Shown: piece after piece, positions 23,672 to 26,069 of the stretch
Layout of the letters: every line of letters starts with the position of its first letter
Position numbering within the stretch: the stretch's first letter is position 1
Source: Flavobacterium psychrophilum
Lineage (GTDB): Bacteria; Bacteroidota; Bacteroidia; Flavobacteriales; Flavobacteriaceae
DNA: 26,069 bases
Direction of reading: 5' to 3'
NCBI GenBank assembly: GCA_945869365.1
Contig: CAMBOW010000018.1
Span: 1 to 26,069, forward strand
Made by a program: the position numbers and the translations under genes
Notes under the pieces: model-generated
Told to the model about the DNA's origin: nothing
Seen by the model: only the letters and a program-made list of their open reading frames with translations
The model's database searches: none

Positions 23672-24454
23672 TTAAGCCATTGCGACAGCAGATAGGATTT
23701 GCTCTTCGATTGCATTCCAAAGTCCCAATCTCTTTTCTAAGGCTTCGGCTGAGGTTTGCGCCACTTCTTCCCATTTTTGAAGATCAGAACCACACAATTC
23801 ACGGATCATCTGCATAGCCATCGGACCGTGCTCGTCGGCATCCAATTTGATGTGGCGTTCAAAGTAATAAATCAGTTTACTCAAATCGGTTTCTGGAAAA
23901 TTGCTTTGAAACGAACGCAAGATTTCGGTAAACATACTCGGAATTAAATCTTCGCGGCCAAAGGTAAAGGCGGCAGCGATATTGTGGGCTTTTCCTTCTT
24001 CGATCACACGAAAAGTAAAGTTCAAAAAATCTTTGACATTGGGATGTAAATCGGCCGATTTAATGGCGACAAAAATATTTTGGGTGCGTTGTACGGTTTC
24101 TAAAAACGCAGAAATATTGGCTGTTGAAGCCCCACATTGTTGCATGGCATCCAGGTACATTTCAAAATGACTTTGCCGGTTGCCGTCAAAAGCCAAATCG
24201 GTTTCCTCGGCTACTACTATTTCATTGATTAAATAGCGCAGGGCTGAATTTCCAACCGGCATCCAAGGGGTAGATGTGCAGGTGAGTTTGATCTGAAGGG
24301 CTTTAAGCAAAGACATAAAATCCCAAACGGCATAAATATGCTGTTCTAAAAACACGTGCAAATCAGCAACGGTTTGCACTTTTTGGTAAAGTGCATGCTG
24401 AATTAAAGCGTCTTTTTGTGGTTGAATTTGCTGATTGATGCGCGTAATGTCCAT
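23672..24454 (-). CDS. DUF3050 (heme-oxygenase-like fold) protein
   Basis: A 260-residue, mostly helical soluble protein of the DUF3050 family. The recognisable block is EQHIYAVWDFMSLLKALQ (about residues 37-54), then PVGNSALRYLINEIVVAEETD (66-86), and HIKLDADEHGP (201-211) near the end. The family is placed in the heme-oxygenase-like fold group. H39, E84, H201, D205 and H209 sit where metal ligands occur in diiron members of that fold, with an H-x3-D-x3-H spacing. An oxidase role is inferred and not shown. A probable -7 box (TACTTTTA on the minus strand, 24470-24477) lies 15 bases before the ATG. Confidence 0.85.
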   Translation of the reverse strand: MDITRINQQIQPQKDALIQHALYQKVQTVADLHVFLEQHIYAVWDFMSLLKALQIKLTCTSTPWMPVGNSALRYLINEIVVAEETDLAFDGNRQSHFEMYLDAMQQCGASTANISAFLETVQRTQNIFVAIKSADLHPNVKDFLNFTFRVIEEGKAHNIAAAFTFGREDLIPSMFTEILRSFQSNFPETDLSKLIYYFERHIKLDADEHGPMAMQMIRELCGSDLQKWEEVAQTSAEALEKRLGLWNAIEEQILSAVAMA

Positions 24455-24469
24455 GGGTGAATTTTGCCG

Positions 24470-24477
24470 TAAAAGTA
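24470..24477 (-). promoter_or_regulatory. Probable -7 box of the DUF3050 gene
   Basis: The minus strand reads TACTTTTA, seven of eight matches to TAnnTTTG, 15 bases before the ATG at 24454. It also forms part of the T-rich tail of the upstream hairpin. Confidence 0.4.
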
Positions 24478-24480
24478 AAC

Positions 24481-24504
24481 AAGCTTCCCTTTTCAGCGAA
24501 GCTT
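24481..24504 (-). terminator. Likely terminator hairpin after the acyl-CoA dehydrogenase gene
   Basis: AAGCTTC (24481-24487) pairs with GAAGCTT (24498-24504) around a 10-base loop, 40 bases downstream of the gene on the minus strand. The tail reads GTTTACTTTTA, T-rich but broken, so termination may be partial. Confidence 0.5.
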
Positions 24505-24543
24505 ATTTTGTGATTTTAGGTATTTTTTAATACTTGTTGACGA

Positions 24544-25722
24544 TTATTTAAACGCAGGAATTCCGGTAATATCGGCCCCTGTAATCAGCAAGTGAATGTC
24601 GTGCGTTCCTTCGTAGGTAATTACCGATTCCAAATTCATGCTGTGGCGCATGATTGAATATTCTCCTGTAATTCCCATTCCACCCAAAATTTGACGGGCT
24701 TCGCGAGCGATATGTATTGCCATGTCCACGTTGTTGCGTTTGGCCATTGAGATTTGTGCAGTTGTGGCTTTGCCTTCGTTGCGCAACACACCCAAACGCC
24801 AAGTAAGCAATTGGGCTTTGGTGATTTCGGTAATCATTTCGGCCAATTTCTTTTGTTGCAATTGGGTTCCCGCAATCGGCTTGTCAAACTGAATACGTTC
24901 TTTGGCATAACGCAAAGCGGTATCATAACAATCCATGGCGGCACCAATGGCACCCCAAGCTATGCCGTATCGAGCAGAATCTAAACACTGCATAGGCGCG
25001 CCCAATCCAGTTTTGCCCGTCATTAGGTTTTCTTTTGGAACCTTAACGTTGTTAAAAACCAATTCCCCAGTTGCTGAGGCACGAAGTGACCATTTATTGT
25101 GTGTTTCTGGTGTGGTAAATCCTTCCATTCCACGCTCTACAATCAGTCCGTGAATTCTACCTTCTTCATTTTTAGCCCAAACTACAGCAATATCAGCAAA
25201 CGGGGCATTTGAAATCCACATTTTGGCGCCATTCAATAGATAATGATCGCCCATATCTTTGAAGTTACTGGTCATGCCGCTTGGATTTGATCCATGATCG
25301 GGTTCTGTTAATCCAAAACATCCCATCATTTCGCCGGTGGCCAATTTGGGTAGATATTTCATGCGTTGTTCTTCTGTTCCAAATTTCCAAATCGGATACA
25401 TTACCAAAGAGGATTGCACCGATGAGGTAGATCGAACACCCGAATCTCCGCGTTCAATTTCTTGCATAATTAAACCGTACGAAATCTGATCCAAACCTGC
25501 GCCGCCATATTCTTCTGGAATATACGGGCCAAAACCACCAATTTCACCTAGTCCTTTGATAATTTGTTTAGGGAACTCGGCGCGTTGAGCGTAGTCTTCA
25601 ATGATGGGAGAGACTTCACGCTTTACCCAGGCACGAGCTGAATCGCGAACCAATTTGTGTTCTTCGGTTAATAAATCATCTAAGTTGTAATAATCAGGAG
25701 CTTGAAATAAATCAGGTTTCAT
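24544..25722 (-). CDS. Acyl-CoA dehydrogenase, glutaryl-CoA dehydrogenase-like
   Basis: A 392-residue FAD-dependent acyl-CoA dehydrogenase. It has the flavin-fold segments CFGLTEPDHGSNPSGM (residues 135-150) and KMWISNAPFADIAVVWA (167-183). TYEGTHDIH (369-377) carries the catalytic base E371. The match to glutaryl-CoA dehydrogenase is close: RSTSSVQSSLVM puts R97 and S98 where that enzyme binds the glutaryl carboxylate, and NKWSLRASATG and NVDMAIHIAREARQILGG also agree. It would oxidise and decarboxylate glutaryl-CoA to crotonyl-CoA in lysine and tryptophan breakdown, passing electrons to ETF. Other short-chain acyl-CoA substrates remain possible. A perfect -7 box lies 46 bases upstream. Confidence 0.92.
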   Translation of the reverse strand: MKPDLFQAPDYYNLDDLLTEEHKLVRDSARAWVKREVSPIIEDYAQRAEFPKQIIKGLGEIGGFGPYIPEEYGGAGLDQISYGLIMQEIERGDSGVRSTSSVQSSLVMYPIWKFGTEEQRMKYLPKLATGEMMGCFGLTEPDHGSNPSGMTSNFKDMGDHYLLNGAKMWISNAPFADIAVVWAKNEEGRIHGLIVERGMEGFTTPETHNKWSLRASATGELVFNNVKVPKENLMTGKTGLGAPMQCLDSARYGIAWGAIGAAMDCYDTALRYAKERIQFDKPIAGTQLQQKKLAEMITEITKAQLLTWRLGVLRNEGKATTAQISMAKRNNVDMAIHIAREARQILGGMGITGEYSIMRHSMNLESVITYEGTHDIHLLITGADITGIPAFK

Positions 25723-25768
25723 AGTGTATTTGATTAGTGTTGAACCGTTTTTCTTTCGAAAACATTTG

Positions 25769-25776
25769 CAAATTTA
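25769..25776 (-). promoter_or_regulatory. -7 promoter box of the acyl-CoA dehydrogenase gene
   Basis: The minus strand reads TAAATTTG, an exact TAnnTTTG match, 46 bases before the ATG at 25722. Confidence 0.58.
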
Positions 25777-25829
25777 AGTAAACAATTTTGAGTAACGTAT
25801 GAACAATCGTTATATTTTCTAGTTCAGCT

Positions 25830-26069
25830 TTAGTTCATCTTGAGGTAAAAATCGCGTGTAAGTGCACGATATTCAGAAGTATAGTGGTGTCGAGCGGTCT
25901 CAATGACCAACTCGTCTGTGGGGATTTCAGTTAGGGTAATTCGGCCAAAAGCCAATAAGCTGCGGATGATGTCGCTTTGTGCATGTCCTTTTACTCGGGT
26001 AATTTTTTGTGGATAAAGTTGGTTTTGTTTACAGAGTTCTACAAAACGTTCTTCTTCTTTATAGGGAAT
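25830..26069 (-). CDS. C-terminal part of a probable tRNA1(Val) adenine-N6 methyltransferase (partial)
   Basis: The minus strand is open from the right edge of the window to a TAA at 25832-25830, encoding 79 residues. The frame shows ITRVKGHAQSDIIRSLLAFGR and ends in EYRALTRDFYLKMN. The R-x-LL-x-F segment and the ALTxDFYLK ending are what I recall of the C-terminus of Bacteroidetes TrmN6/YfiC-type methyltransferases, which modify A37 of tRNA1(Val). The SAM-binding and NPPY motifs would lie outside the window, so the family call rests only on the tail. The 107 bases between it and the acyl-CoA dehydrogenase gene contain only that gene's promoter box. Confidence 0.6.
   Translation of the reverse strand: MPYKEEERFVELCKQNQLYPQKITRVKGHAQSDIIRSLLAFGRITLTEIPTDELVIETARHHYTSEYRALTRDFYLKMN

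Noticed and set aside
810..25722. A lysine-degradation gene cluster (saccharopine dehydrogenase-like plus glutaryl-CoA dehydrogenase-like)
   Set aside because: The two genes are over 22 kb apart with unrelated genes between, and the substrate of the first is uncertain. They may share a pathway but are not a cluster.
25791..25822. TAACG / CGTTA inverted repeat after the partial methyltransferase gene
   Set aside because: Only five base pairs and no T-run on the relevant strand; expected by chance in AT-rich DNA.
1..26069. Mobile elements, defence islands, CRISPR arrays, tRNA or rRNA genes
   Set aside because: I saw no transposase, integrase, terminal inverted repeats, regularly spaced repeats or RNA-gene-like folds. 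Gene content is core metabolism and envelope throughout.

Overview
The window is ordinary chromosomal DNA from a member of the Bacteroidota, most likely a Flavobacterium-like Flavobacteriaceae. The evidence is two proteins with type IX secretion (T9SS) C-terminal sorting domains, several families typical of that group (DUF4271 next to hemD, a DUF4296 lipoprotein, the Bacteroidetes-type dihydroorotase and Mrp ATPase), A-rich leaders without clear Shine-Dalgarno sites, and twelve exact matches to the Bacteroidetes -7 promoter box TAnnTTTG just upstream of genes. I see no rRNA, tRNA, transposase, integrase, phage gene or CRISPR array. No gene-free stretch exceeds about 170 bases.

Layout. 1-3800: the tail of an unidentified gene, a membrane zinc peptidase, then on the minus strand a saccharopine-dehydrogenase-like enzyme and a DUF3108 / small membrane protein pair, followed by a DUF423 membrane protein. 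3831-7000: pckA (gluconeogenesis), a shared terminator, then minus-strand DUF4271-hemD (heme synthesis). 7122-10600: a plus-strand run of polyprenol-phosphate mannose synthase-like enzyme, dihydroorotase and DUF4296 lipoprotein, meeting a minus-strand epimerase tail to tail. 10656-13006: tyrS facing a LuxE-like acyl-protein synthetase. 13028-15235: two minus-strand T9SS substrates, one of them almost only a sorting domain. 15290-18170: a response regulator / histidine kinase pair divergent from the T9SS genes, then a minus-strand MurG-like glycosyltransferase overlapping the kinase.

18234-19911: a tightly packed trmB, LysE-type exporter and alkyltransferase-like protein operon with no spacer bases. 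19984-22890: Mrp ATPase, NifU-domain scaffold, thioredoxin-reductase-like ferredoxin-NADP reductase and [2Fe-2S] ferredoxin in one direction, which reads as an iron-sulfur assembly and electron supply unit. 22917-26069 (minus strand): an SGNH lipoprotein, a DUF3050 protein, a glutaryl-CoA-dehydrogenase-like flavoenzyme and the 3' end of a probable tRNA1(Val) methyltransferase.

Most genes are housekeeping. I found no clear undescribed system. The better leads are a nearly cargo-free T9SS protein beside a two-component system, a solitary LuxE-like enzyme with a cysteine near its C-terminus, an Mrp ATPase that lacks the cluster-binding CxxC, a DUF3050 protein with an arrangement of possible metal ligands, and two promoters placed so close to start codons that leaderless mRNAs are likely.
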